From assembly GCA_002449575.1 (NCBI GenBank), contig DJXC01000029.1, positions 1-43,980 of the forward strand: 43,980 nt of DNA. Reading direction: 5' to 3'. Source of the stretch: Ruminococcus sp. UBA7014. Its GTDB lineage: Bacteria > Bacillota > Clostridia > Oscillospirales > Ruminococcaceae. Below, piece by piece: positions 16,030 to 24,299 of the stretch (positions are counted from its first letter, which is position 1; every line of letters starts with the position of its first letter). The notes beneath the pieces are model-generated. The model made no database searches, had not been told where the DNA came from, and saw nothing but the letters and a program-made list of their open reading frames with translations. A program made the position numbers and the translations under genes.

Positions 16030-16072
16030 TTAGCACTCTCCTATTGACAGTGCTAATTTTTTGTTGTATAAT
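16030..16072 (+). promoter_or_regulatory. CIRCE operator overlapping the hsp20 promoter
   Basis: TTAGCACTC-N9-CAGTGCTAA at 16030-16056 is the HrcA-binding CIRCE element with one base off consensus (C for G at 16048). Its second half overlaps a perfect promoter: TTGACA 16044-16049, 17 bases, TATAAT 16067-16072. HrcA bound here would cover the -35 box, so the gene should be heat-shock induced. hrcA itself is not in the window. Confidence 0.93.
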
Positions 16073-16118
16073 ATAATCAGAACAAGGGAAAAGTACCAAA
16101 GAGGGTACAGAGAAAGAT

Positions 16119-16205
16119 ATGATTCAGAAAGAGGTTCATGCCCTCAAAAGTATAAAATCCCGGTGTTCCAGAAAAATATATTTTTACTATCGGAAGGAGT
16201 TTTGA
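16119..16205 (+). CDS. Possible 28-codon upstream ORF in the hsp20 leader
   Basis: An ATG at 16119 opens 28 codons (MIQKEVHALK...YRKEF) ending in TGA at 16203-16205, three bases before the hsp20 ATG and over its ribosome-binding site. The Shine-Dalgarno match (AGAGAAAG) is weak. It may be a translated leader that couples to hsp20, or a chance frame in the unusually long 130-base leader. Confidence 0.25.
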   Translation: MIQKEVHALKSIKSRCSRKIYFYYRKEF

Positions 16206-16208
16206 CTT

Positions 16209-16652
16209 ATGTTATTCCCTGAAGTTTTTGGCAGAAACAATTTTGACCCGTTTGATGATTTCTTCTGCGACCCGTTTGACAGACAGCAGCACAGAATGCC
16301 CCCTCACCCGCCTGTTCAGGTGATGAAGACGGATGTCAAGGAAACAGATACCGGCTATGAACTGGCTGTTGACCTCCCCGGTGTCAAGAAAGAAAACGTC
16401 AAAGCCGAACTCAATGACGGCTACCTGACTATCAGCGCAACTACCGAAGAAAACAACGACCAGCAGGACGAAAACGGCAAGTATATCCGCCGTGAACGTT
16501 TCTCCGGCAGCTACAGCAGAAGCTTCTTTGTCGGCAAAAATATCACCGAAGCTGATATTAAAGCAAAATTTGCTGATGGTGTTCTGAAACTGGACATTCC
16601 GAAAACAGAGCCTTCTGCTCCGGAAAAGAAATATATCAGCATTGACGATTAA
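16209..16652 (+). CDS. Small heat-shock protein, Hsp20/alpha-crystallin family
   Basis: An ATP-independent holdase that keeps unfolding proteins soluble during stress. Residues about 38-140 are the alpha-crystallin domain: V-D-L-P-G-V-K-K-E-N-V near 57-67, the R-R-E-R-F-S-G-S-Y-S-R-S-F core, and A-x-F-A-D-G-V-L-K-L near 118-127. The N-terminal arm has the N-x-F-D-P-F-D-D-F-F motif common to Clostridial Hsp20s. GGAAGGAG at 16192-16199 precedes ATG 16209. It is a monocistronic gene between the CIRCE promoter and a strong terminator. The leader before it is about 130 bases, long enough to hold extra control. Confidence 0.94.
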   Translation: MLFPEVFGRNNFDPFDDFFCDPFDRQQHRMPPHPPVQVMKTDVKETDTGYELAVDLPGVKKENVKAELNDGYLTISATTEENNDQQDENGKYIRRERFSGSYSRSFFVGKNITEADIKAKFADGVLKLDIPKTEPSAPEKKYISIDD

Positions 16653-16678
16653 CCATCTCTCAATAGAAACCCACAGAA

Positions 16679-16716
16679 AGCACCGCCGTCCGGTATTCTT
16701 ACCGGATGGCGGTGCT
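16679..16716. terminator. Strong terminator after hsp20
   Basis: A 17-base stem (AGCACCGCCGTCCGGTA at 16679-16695 against 16700-16716, one mismatched pair) with a TTCT loop is followed by GTTTATTTTTT. The stop codon of the convergent 141-codon gene (16699-16701) lies in the hairpin. Confidence 0.9.
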
Positions 16717-17124
16717 GTTTATTTTTTCAGAATCAAATAATATATATCTTGTCGGCGTTCCGGCAGACTGTTCTGTTTCAATGACAGCCATTCTGTCAGA
16801 AATCATGATAACAGGCATACCGTTTCCCAGCGTCAGTTTTAAGGCTTCCGGCAAAGTACAGGACATTCCGTCAAATTCAGAATGATAAGCTATAAGATGC
16901 CACAATCCGGATATCTGATACTGTTCTGCTGCTGCGATGATTTCGTCAGAAGACAGCTTTCCGCTTCTGATGATTTTCTGATGCTTTAACAATTCAGCTG
17001 TTCCATGACTGAAACGCCCAATACAATTCCGGCGTTTCTTTCCGTTCAGCTCATAAAGCATTCTGTCGCGCTTTTCTTTGACAATAAACCGACGAATAAA
17101 ATTTTCTTCTGTCTGATTCAGCAT
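16699..17124 (-). CDS. Conserved-looking hypothetical protein (141 residues)
   Basis: I do not recognise this family. The N-terminal third is strongly basic (F-I-R-R-F-I-V-K-E-K-R-D-R, G-K-K-R-R). The C-terminal half contains predicted strands with M-P-V-I-M-I-S-D-R-M-A-V-I-E-T and R-Y-I-L-F-D. There is no membrane segment or signal peptide. ATG 17124 lies six bases after the aspS stop, so it is cotranscribed with hisS-aspS, though its Shine-Dalgarno site is weak. Its last codons overlap the hsp20 terminator. Position after aspS hints at a link to translation, but nothing in the sequence proves it. Confidence 0.7.
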   Translation of the reverse strand: MLNQTEENFIRRFIVKEKRDRMLYELNGKKRRNCIGRFSHGTAELLKHQKIIRSGKLSSDEIIAAAEQYQISGLWHLIAYHSEFDGMSCTLPEALKLTLGNGMPVIMISDRMAVIETEQSAGTPTRYILFDSEKINSTAIR

Positions 17125-17130
17125 GAAACA

Positions 17131-18909
17131 TCAGTCTGCTTTCGGTTTGACCATAATGCCCAGTACATCAAGATTTTCTTTCTCAATCGGAGACGGACAC
17201 TGGCTCATCAGTTCAGAAGCGTCTTTCACCTTCGGGAAGGCGACCACATCACGCAGGCTTTCTGCCTTGCATAACAACATGGAAAGTCTGTCCAGACCGA
17301 TGCCGAGTCCTCCGTGAGGCGGTGCGCCGTAATGATAAGCCTCTACCAAGAAGCCGAATTTTGCTTCGATTTCCTCATCTGTCAGCCCCAGCGCACGGAA
17401 CATTTTTTCCTGTAACTCATAGTCTGTAATTCTCATAGAACCGGAACTTAATTCAATACCGTTCAGAACCAAGTCATAAGCCTTAGCAGTGACCTTTCCG
17501 GGGTCAGATTCCAGATACTGCATACAGGATTCTTCTGGCATTGTGAACGGATGATGCATTGCAAGCCATGTCTGAGAATCTTCATCCCACTCGAAGAACG
17601 GGAACTCTGTAATCCACAGGAAATTCAGCTTGTCTTCCGGAATGATATCCAGTTTCTTAGCCACTTCCAGACGGAGTGCGCCCAGTGTCGGCAGAACAAT
17701 TCGATTCTTATCTGCAACAAATAAGGCAACGTCACCCTGTTCACAGCCAATTGTATTCAGAATTTCTTGCATCTGTTCTTCTGTAAAGAATTTTGCGAAC
17801 GCACAGGTGGGCTTTTCATCAGCCCAGCGGATAAAGGCAAGACCTTTCGCACCGATGCCCTTGACAAATTCTGTTAATTTATCAATTTCTTTTCTGGAAA
17901 GGATTTTTGTAGCATTTTTCGCCACAATACAGCGCACGCTTCCCCCGTTCTGGACTGCGCTGGAAAATACGCCGAAATCAGAATCTTTCACCAATTCGGA
18001 AATATCCTGTAATTCCATATCGAAACGGGTATCCGGCTTATCTGAACCATAGCGGTTCATGGCATCTGCATAGGATAATCTCGGCAGCGGCAGAGAAATT
18101 TCCTGACCAAGTACATCTCTGATTAACTTTTCGACAAAGCCTTCTGTTAATTTCAGAATATCTTCCACGTCCATGAAAGACATTTCGAGGTCAATTTGTG
18201 TAAATTCCGGCTGGCGGTCGGCTCTTAAATCCTCATCACGGAAACACCTTGCAATCTGAATATATCTTTCCATTCCGGCAACCATCAGCAACTGTTTATA
18301 AATCTGCGGTGACTGTGGAAGTGCATAGAATTCACCGGGATGCACTCTGGAAGGAATCAGGTAATCCCTTGCACCTTCCGGAGTAGATTTCATCATCATC
18401 GGGGTTTCAATTTCGATAAAATCATTAGCATAGAAATATTCCCGTGCGCACTTTGCGATTTTATGGCGCATAATAAGATTTTTCTGGAGAGAAGGTCTTC
18501 TCAGGTCTAAGTAACGATATTTCAGCCGCTGTTCTTCGCTGGCGTTGGTATCATCCATAATGACAAACGGTACAGGTTCAGCCTTGGCAAGAATCCGGAT
18601 TTCCTCGGCAATGATTTCAATATTGCCGGTTTTCATATCCGGATTGATGTCCTGACGGGTAACGGAAACACCTTTCACAAGAAGTACATATTCATTTTTA
18701 CAAGAGGCGGCTTTCTCGAAAATCGCCCTGTCAGTCTCATCATTGAAAACAAGCTGGACTTCTCCGCTTCTGTCTCTTAATACAATAAAGATAACTTTAT
18801 TTTTATTTCTGATATACTGCACAAAACCGCCAACGACAACATGCATTCCGGGTTCTGTGACTTCTCCGCAGCCGTGCGTACGGCGCAAATTTCCCATAGA
18901 TTCAGCCAT
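17131..18909 (-). CDS. aspS: Aspartyl-tRNA synthetase AspS
   Basis: A class IIb synthetase that charges tRNA-Asp. The N-terminal OB-fold anticodon-binding domain (about 1-110) is followed by the catalytic core, with motif 2 C-F-R-D-E-D-L-R-A-D-R near residue 218 and motif 3 G-L-G-I-G-L-D-R near 546, and by the bacterial GAD insertion in the middle (about 290-420). The 592-residue length is that of the bacterial type. ATG 18909 has GGAG ten bases upstream. It follows hisS by 22 bases, a very common Firmicute pair. Confidence 0.97.
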   Translation of the reverse strand: MAESMGNLRRTHGCGEVTEPGMHVVVGGFVQYIRNKNKVIFIVLRDRSGEVQLVFNDETDRAIFEKAASCKNEYVLLVKGVSVTRQDINPDMKTGNIEIIAEEIRILAKAEPVPFVIMDDTNASEEQRLKYRYLDLRRPSLQKNLIMRHKIAKCAREYFYANDFIEIETPMMMKSTPEGARDYLIPSRVHPGEFYALPQSPQIYKQLLMVAGMERYIQIARCFRDEDLRADRQPEFTQIDLEMSFMDVEDILKLTEGFVEKLIRDVLGQEISLPLPRLSYADAMNRYGSDKPDTRFDMELQDISELVKDSDFGVFSSAVQNGGSVRCIVAKNATKILSRKEIDKLTEFVKGIGAKGLAFIRWADEKPTCAFAKFFTEEQMQEILNTIGCEQGDVALFVADKNRIVLPTLGALRLEVAKKLDIIPEDKLNFLWITEFPFFEWDEDSQTWLAMHHPFTMPEESCMQYLESDPGKVTAKAYDLVLNGIELSSGSMRITDYELQEKMFRALGLTDEEIEAKFGFLVEAYHYGAPPHGGLGIGLDRLSMLLCKAESLRDVVAFPKVKDASELMSQCPSPIEKENLDVLGIMVKPKAD

Positions 18910-18931
18910 TATAAAAACACTCCTGATTTAT

Positions 18932-20224
18932 TTATAGATTTTCGCTGGCTAATCTGTCAGCGATTTCAATACCGGAAAAGACTTCGGCGAACGTATCATC
19001 TAATTTGATTGCGATTTTTTCACCGGACTTCATATTTTTCAGAACAGCTTCGCCTTGTGCAAGTTCGTTGTCACCAATAACGGCTGTAAATCTTGCATTG
19101 ATTTTATCTGCATATTTCATCTGCGCACGAAGGCTTCTGCCCATGACATCTGTCTGTGCTGAAATACCGTCTTTCCGGAGCTGTGCTGTCAGCTGCATCG
19201 CTTTCAATTCCGCTGCTTCACCCATGGGGACAAAATAAATATCACAGGGTTTTATTTCAGAAAGTGAAATTCCCTGACTTTTCAGCACCAGAAGCAGACG
19301 TTCCAGACCCATACCGAAACCAAGTGCAGGAGTCGGCTGACCGCCTAACTGTTCGATTAAGCCGTCATATCTTCCGCCGCCGCATACAGTACCCTGTGCG
19401 CCGATTTCGGTAGTTACGAATTCAAATACAGTTTTGGTATAGTAATCCAGTCCACGGACGATTCTGGGGTCTACTGTATAAGCAATTCCCAGTGCATCCA
19501 GATTAGATTTTAATTTCTCGAAGTGTGTCTTGCATTCCTCGCACAGATAGTCCAGAATCAGAGGTGCATCCTTTGCGATTTCCTTACAGGATTCCACTTT
19601 ACAGTCAAGCAGCCGCATCGGATTTTTTTCGAGTCTTTCCTGACAAGTACCACAGAGACATTCACGAGAACCGGAAAAATAATCTTTCAGAGCCTTGTGA
19701 TAATTCTTCCGGCAGTTCGGACAGCCGATAGAATTAATATGCAGTTCGATATTTTTCAGACCAATCTGTTCCAGAATCTGCTTTGCCAGACTGATAACTT
19801 CGGCATCGGCGGACGGCAATGCAGAACCAGCCATTTCCACACCAAACTGATGAAATTCTCTCAGTCTGCCAGCCTGCGGACGTTCATGCCGGAAGCAGGA
19901 CAAAATATAATATACTCTCTGCGGAAGTGCCTCATTCAGCAGACCATTCTGGAGCATCGCCCTGATAGTACCTGCTGTTCCCTCCGGACGGAGTGTAAAA
20001 GAAGATTCCTTTGCAGTAACAGTATACATTTCTTTTTGTACGACATCTGTTGTTTCTCCTACACCACGGCTAAACAGCTCTGTCTGTTCAAACGTTGGAA
20101 TTCTGATTTCCTGAAAACCAAACGCACCGGCAGTATTTCGCAGAAATTCTTCCAGTTTCTGCCATTCCCTGCTGGCAGAAGGCAAAATATCTTCTGTGCC
20201 GTTAGGACGTTTCAATATACTCAT
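18932..20224 (-). CDS. hisS: Histidyl-tRNA synthetase HisS
   Basis: Class II synthetase charging tRNA-His. Visible signatures are L-R-P-E-G-T-A (near 79), the motif 2 loop F-R-H-E-R-P-Q-A-G-R-x-R-E-F-H-Q (near 112), the histidine-specific L-D-Y-Y-T-K-T-V-F-E-F (near 262) and G-G-G-R-Y-D-G-L (near 287), followed by the C-terminal anticodon-binding domain. A zinc-like CPNC and CLCGTC cysteine set in the insertion domain is typical of Clostridial enzymes. GGAGGAAAAAG precedes ATG 20224. No T-box leader was found in the 97 bases upstream; a hairpin lies there instead. Confidence 0.97.
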   Translation of the reverse strand: MSILKRPNGTEDILPSASREWQKLEEFLRNTAGAFGFQEIRIPTFEQTELFSRGVGETTDVVQKEMYTVTAKESSFTLRPEGTAGTIRAMLQNGLLNEALPQRVYYILSCFRHERPQAGRLREFHQFGVEMAGSALPSADAEVISLAKQILEQIGLKNIELHINSIGCPNCRKNYHKALKDYFSGSRECLCGTCQERLEKNPMRLLDCKVESCKEIAKDAPLILDYLCEECKTHFEKLKSNLDALGIAYTVDPRIVRGLDYYTKTVFEFVTTEIGAQGTVCGGGRYDGLIEQLGGQPTPALGFGMGLERLLLVLKSQGISLSEIKPCDIYFVPMGEAAELKAMQLTAQLRKDGISAQTDVMGRSLRAQMKYADKINARFTAVIGDNELAQGEAVLKNMKSGEKIAIKLDDTFAEVFSGIEIADRLASENL

Positions 20225-20267
20225 AAATCTTTTTCCTCCATTATTTTTTCTTGCTAATAAATATGAA

Positions 20268-20300
20268 CAGGTCTGCTGTCAGGTAGTTTCAGCAGACCTG
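20268..20300 (-). terminator. Hairpin between mgsA and hisS
   Basis: CAGGTCTGCTG (20268-20278) is perfectly complementary to CAGCAGACCTG (20290-20300). In the minus direction it is followed by TTCATATTTATT, an imperfect T-run, so it is probably a partial terminator after mgsA that lets some transcription reach hisS-aspS. No separate hisS promoter is obvious. Confidence 0.55.
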
Positions 20301-20321
20301 ATTCTCATGCTTTCACGCTTT

Positions 20322-20723
20322 CTAAAGAGACGGATTGCCGATTTCACGCCAATCCAAATCTCCTCTCTCCAATGCCATGATTAAAGCCTCTGCTGTTGCG
20401 ATATTCGTTGCCAGCGGTACATTATGCACATCACACAGGCGGAGCAGCGTCATATCATTCGGGTCAGGGGTTTTGAGGTTCGGGTCACGGAAGAACAGCA
20501 ACACATCCACTTCACTGCAGGCGATTTTTGCGCCAATCTGTTCGCCGCCTCCCTGTGAACCACTGAAATATTTCTGAATCGGAAGTCCGGTTGCCTCCCC
20601 TACTACTTTTCCGGTTGTCCCGGTTGCACAAAGATGATATCGGGACAGAATCCCACAGTATGCAATGCAGAACTGCACCATCAGTTCTTTCTTGGCATCA
20701 TGAGCAATCAAGGCAATTGTCAT
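20322..20723 (-). CDS. mgsA: Methylglyoxal synthase MgsA
   Basis: Converts dihydroxyacetone phosphate to methylglyoxal and phosphate, a bypass of lower glycolysis. The substrate loop A-T-G-T-T-G, the G-S-Q-G-G-G-E-Q-I-G-A segment, catalytic-region D-V-L-L-F-F-R-D-P and the P-L-A-T-N-x-A-T-A-E end are all present. The frame opens at 20732, but the ribosome-binding site GGAAAGGA abuts that codon, whereas ATG 20723 has a proper nine-base spacing, giving 133 residues. It follows the minD-like gene. In many Clostridia mgsA sits at the end of the mre-min-rodA cluster, which explains this place. Confidence 0.93.
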   Translation of the reverse strand: MTIALIAHDAKKELMVQFCIAYCGILSRYHLCATGTTGKVVGEATGLPIQKYFSGSQGGGEQIGAKIACSEVDVLLFFRDPNLKTPDPNDMTLLRLCDVHNVPLATNIATAEALIMALERGDLDWREIGNPSL

Positions 20724-20759
20724 AGTTCTCATTCCTTTCCACCGCAGTGAGCGGTTATC

Positions 20760-21503
20760 TTATTTGATTACAAGCGGCACAGGCTGCCCTGTCAGTCGCT
20801 TGGAGATGGCATCAAATGCCTCCAGGCTAGGTGCTTCCACAGGAAGCTTCATTCCTTTTCCGGTTGCTTCTTTCAGCATATTATCATCTGGAATCACACC
20901 AAGAAGCTGAATGCCTACAGCATCAATAATTTCATCAAGATTATGAATCATCTTGCTTTTGATGACTTCTTCGCTGACTTTGTTGATAATCAGACGCTGA
21001 CGCTTATTTCCTCTCTGATAGAATTCATCAGACATCATAGTTGCATCCCGAATGCAGATAGGGTCAGGGGTTGTAACGACAAGAATCAAATTCGCCTGTT
21101 CGACAATATCAAAAACATGTGAACTGATACCTGCACCAGTATCAATAATAATAAAATCATAGTATTTCCGGACACCCCGGCAAATATTCACAACCTGTTC
21201 TGCTGTCACAGTCATAAACGGGTCTTTTGGGGCGCAGAGAATTTCCAGATTGCTGACACCAGGCACACGGGAGACAGCATCCAGTACCTGCATATTATTT
21301 TTCAGGACATTGCCTAAATCATACTTGACCGTTCCTTCCATGCCGAACATAATATCCAGACAGCGCAGACCAAAGTCCAGTTCAATAATCAAAGTACGGT
21401 TTCCCTGTTTTGCAAGTGTATAGCCGATACCATAACTGATAGAAGATTTTCCTGTACCGCCTTTTCCTGACGTAATGGCAATTAGTTTCGGTTCATTGGT
21501 CAT
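20760..21503 (-). CDS. minD: MinD-like ParA-family ATPase
   Basis: A deviant Walker A P-loop (S-G-K-G-G-T-G-K-S-S, residues 12-21, with both signature lysines), the F-G-L-R-C-L-D-I-M-F-G segment and the F-I-I-I-D-T-G-A-G switch II identify a MinD-type ATPase. MinD normally binds the membrane through a C-terminal amphipathic helix and recruits MinC to block misplaced division. This 247-residue protein ends S-K-R-L-T-G-Q-P-V-P-L-V-I-K, without a convincing membrane helix, and neither minC nor minE is adjacent. It has its own promoter. It may be a true MinD with altered membrane binding or a MinD relative such as a FlhG/MinD-type positioning ATPase. Confidence 0.8.
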   Translation of the reverse strand: MTNEPKLIAITSGKGGTGKSSISYGIGYTLAKQGNRTLIIELDFGLRCLDIMFGMEGTVKYDLGNVLKNNMQVLDAVSRVPGVSNLEILCAPKDPFMTVTAEQVVNICRGVRKYYDFIIIDTGAGISSHVFDIVEQANLILVVTTPDPICIRDATMMSDEFYQRGNKRQRLIINKVSEEVIKSKMIHNLDEIIDAVGIQLLGVIPDDNMLKEATGKGMKLPVEAPSLEAFDAISKRLTGQPVPLVIK

Positions 21504-21569
21504 GTATCCAGCTCCTTTCCGAACGCAGATTCCAAGAGCGTTCCTGTTTATACAACATACCTACTATTA

Positions 21570-21597
21570 ATTATATCACAAATATCAGATTTGTCAA
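21570..21597 (-). promoter_or_regulatory. Promoter of minD-mgsA
   Basis: Minus-strand TTGACA (21592-21597), 16-base spacer, TATAAT (21570-21575), about 67 bases before the minD start codon. It separates minD-mgsA from the mre operon upstream. Confidence 0.8.
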
Positions 21598-21656
21598 ATT
21601 TATTTACAGTGTTTTCAGAAATTTTGTGAAAGTTATTAAAATTCAACGTATAAAAA

Positions 21657-23702
21657 TTATGAATCTTCACGAATTTTTTTAGTTTCTTCCGTTTCTGTTT
21701 CGTCTGTTTCTTCAATACCCTCTATGCCATAAATGTTCTCATACAGTTCCATAATCGAACGAATCATATATTTTGAATTTTCGCCGCCCTCTACCACACC
21801 GGCGAAAGCGACTGCCGGATTATCTGCCGGCGCATAGCCGATAAAGACAGAATCCTGATAGTGGCTGTCTGACTGGGGTGTACCAGTTTTGATGGCGACA
21901 TCATAGCCGAGATTCTGGAGTGAATACTTTGTCGGGAAACTGTTAGTAGATGCCATAATCATACCTTTTTCGATATTCTGATAAACATCATCCTCGTGCA
22001 GGGAAATTCTGGCAGCAACAGTGGTTTTTGTTTTTTTCAGGCATTTTTTCTGACTGTAATCCCAGATGCTGTCTACCAGATACGGTTCATAGCGAACCCC
22101 TTCATTGGCGATGGTATTTGCCACGCAGGCAAGCTGGAGAGGAGTAACCAATGTTTCGCCGTTGCCGATGCCTGCCTGCAAGACCTGACCTGCTGTCCAT
22201 TCCAGTCCAAGTTCCTGATATTTTTCAGGCGTTGCCATATATCCGGCAGAATCTCTGGTTTCAATACCGGTATTCTGCCCGATGCCGTATAAAGCCGCAT
22301 ATTCTGAAATTTTGTCGATATTCAGCAAACGGGAAAGTTCATAGAAATAGGAGTTACAGGAAACCATCAGCGCACGGGCAACGGCAATATTACTATGCCG
22401 TCCGGTACAACTGTAAGTCATGTCATAATATTCATATGTTCTTGCACAGTAAAAAGTCGTATCTCCCGTGACAATACCCTCATTCAGTCCGGCAGTGGCA
22501 GTAATTGTCTTGAACGTTGAGCCGGGACGGTATAAACCAAGCGTTGCCCGGTTATAAAGCGGATTTTCCGGCGCATTCAGCAATTCTTCATAATCTTCGG
22601 AATATTTTTTTAAATTATACGTTGGTGCAGTAGCTTCGCCTAGTACCGCACCTGTTTTCGCATCCAGAACAACAAGCGCACCACTGTTGATTTCGTTGCC
22701 TTCCTCGTCAGTATAGCTTTCGGAATCTTCCAGAAAATCTTCCAGAATTTTCTGTAGGCCTTTCTGAAACTTGCTGTTGATAGTAAGCTGAATGGTATTT
22801 CCGGCAGTAACAGGTGTTGTAATCTGGTCAGAAATAATTTCTCCGGCTTCAAACGTGATAGTTCTTGTACCGGATTTGCCTTGTAATTCTGATTCCATTG
22901 CCTTTTCGATACCGCTGACTCCGACAATCGCATCCAGTGAATATCCCTTAGCAAGGTATTCCTCTGCATTTTCAGCATAAATTGGTCCTGTCGTGCCGAT
23001 TTCGTGCGGAAGCACATTGCCGACTTCTATCCGGCGTTCTGGTATCTGCTGAATGACAATTCCCTGTAACTGCAAAGAAAGCTGTGAAAGTTCTGTTACC
23101 AGACTCATGGGCAGTTCTTCAGCAACCTGAAACTGATTTGATACTGAAAAATCTGCCTGTGCCATTGCATACCGCAGCCCGGCAATCATGCGTTTTTGGC
23201 GTGGGGTATAATTTTCATCAACCTGATATTTTTCACAGAGAATCTGCACACAGTTATCCGCTGTAGCATAATGATTGACACCGATGATATTTTTCATATA
23301 ATCCAGTTCATTTTCGCTGACATCCATCCGGAAACGGTAAGGCGCATTCATGGAAATCGGCAGCGTATCCGCCCACTGCATCTTTGCTTCGGAAAGAATC
23401 TGCACCAGTTCCAGCAGAATCTGGTTGGCTTTCTGGTCATCTGCGGGGAACAATGCCTTATCAATCATCACTGCATAAGTCACATGATTTCCGACAAGCA
23501 CTGTACCTTCTGCATCTATAATTTCTCCTCTTGTGGGGGCAATATTCTGTGTATAGCTGCTTTGTGCGGAAGTTTCACGCTGATATTCCTGTGGTGCAAC
23601 AACCTGAATTTTCATAAGTCTGAGCGCACAGAAACAGGTACTTGCCAGTACTATCGCCATAGACAGCCCCAATTTGACATAATCCGAAACGGTTTTTATC
23701 AT
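21657..23702 (-). CDS. mrdA: Penicillin-binding protein 2 (elongation transpeptidase)
   Basis: The class B penicillin-binding protein of the elongasome, crosslinking side-wall peptidoglycan with RodA and MreBCD. A single N-terminal membrane anchor (about 10-32) is followed by the dimerisation/pedestal domain and the transpeptidase domain, with S395-T-F-K398, S448-C-N450 and K605-T-G607 as the three active-site motifs. Non-ATG codons extend the frame to 23714, but ATG 23702 has AAGGTG nine bases upstream, giving 681 residues. It follows mreD in the mreBCD-mrdA operon. The partner glycosyltransferase gene rodA, often next in Clostridia, is not here. Confidence 0.93.
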   Translation of the reverse strand: MIKTVSDYVKLGLSMAIVLASTCFCALRLMKIQVVAPQEYQRETSAQSSYTQNIAPTRGEIIDAEGTVLVGNHVTYAVMIDKALFPADDQKANQILLELVQILSEAKMQWADTLPISMNAPYRFRMDVSENELDYMKNIIGVNHYATADNCVQILCEKYQVDENYTPRQKRMIAGLRYAMAQADFSVSNQFQVAEELPMSLVTELSQLSLQLQGIVIQQIPERRIEVGNVLPHEIGTTGPIYAENAEEYLAKGYSLDAIVGVSGIEKAMESELQGKSGTRTITFEAGEIISDQITTPVTAGNTIQLTINSKFQKGLQKILEDFLEDSESYTDEEGNEINSGALVVLDAKTGAVLGEATAPTYNLKKYSEDYEELLNAPENPLYNRATLGLYRPGSTFKTITATAGLNEGIVTGDTTFYCARTYEYYDMTYSCTGRHSNIAVARALMVSCNSYFYELSRLLNIDKISEYAALYGIGQNTGIETRDSAGYMATPEKYQELGLEWTAGQVLQAGIGNGETLVTPLQLACVANTIANEGVRYEPYLVDSIWDYSQKKCLKKTKTTVAARISLHEDDVYQNIEKGMIMASTNSFPTKYSLQNLGYDVAIKTGTPQSDSHYQDSVFIGYAPADNPAVAFAGVVEGGENSKYMIRSIMELYENIYGIEGIEETDETETEETKKIREDS

Positions 23703-23735
23703 AAATTCCAACACCTTGCATTTCTAAAAATCAGC

Positions 23736-24299
23736 TTATTCCTGCCAGTCAGCGACAATGGTCTTTTCCAGATGATTGATACGCCGGCTGCCGCAGGATT
23801 CTGCAATTTTTTTAATCAGAAAATAAAAAATCACGGAAGAGATGACTGTCATCAGACAACTTGGCAGTATCAGTTTCTGCCATACCAGAAATACATCTTC
23901 ATGTCCCCAGACAGCATAATACAGCACATAATCCAGTCCCCCCTGCACAAACGTGCAGACGGCTGTCAGAAACAGCATATTCAGCAGTTTCTGCCGCAGC
24001 ACATAGCGATATAACAGCGAGACTATCACACAGCATATTACCAGAATCATGGCATTGCATCCCGGCAGCTTACCGCACGACAAATCCAGAAGCAGTCCGC
24101 AGGCTGCTCCTGCTGTCATTGCCTGCAATTCGCCTGTATGCGAAGCAATACACAGCGAAACTGGTATCAGCAGCAGCGGCTTGACATAGCTTCCGGAAGT
24201 CTCTGCCAGATAACACAGCAAAATCAGCACGGCAAACAGCCCCCATTGCAAAACTTGCAATAACAAGTGATTCGGTTTATAAATTTTACTCTTGTACAT
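23736..24299 (-). CDS. mreD: Rod shape-determining protein MreD
   Basis: A small integral membrane protein of the elongasome that links MreC to the wall-synthesis enzymes. The 187 residues contain about five hydrophobic segments spread over almost the whole length, the usual pattern for this poorly conserved family. The gene overlaps the end of mreC by 14 bases and precedes mrdA, which makes the assignment secure despite low sequence conservation. Confidence 0.9.
   Translation of the reverse strand: MYKSKIYKPNHLLLQVLQWGLFAVLILLCYLAETSGSYVKPLLLIPVSLCIASHTGELQAMTAGAACGLLLDLSCGKLPGCNAMILVICCVIVSLLYRYVLRQKLLNMLFLTAVCTFVQGGLDYVLYYAVWGHEDVFLVWQKLILPSCLMTVISSVIFYFLIKKIAESCGSRRINHLEKTIVADWQE

Noticed and set aside
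19523..20257. A 244-codon plus-strand open frame opposite hisS
   Set aside because: It is the shadow of a strongly conserved synthetase gene; the translated sequence is Phe/Cys/Ser-rich and lacks any family signature.
20225..20321. T-box leader for hisS
   Set aside because: The space is too short and lacks the T-box sequence and specifier stem; only a simple perfect hairpin is present.
23196..24014. A 272-codon plus-strand open frame opposite mrdA and mreD
   Set aside because: It spans the junction of two well-supported minus-strand genes, and its protein is His/Phe/Cys-rich noise.
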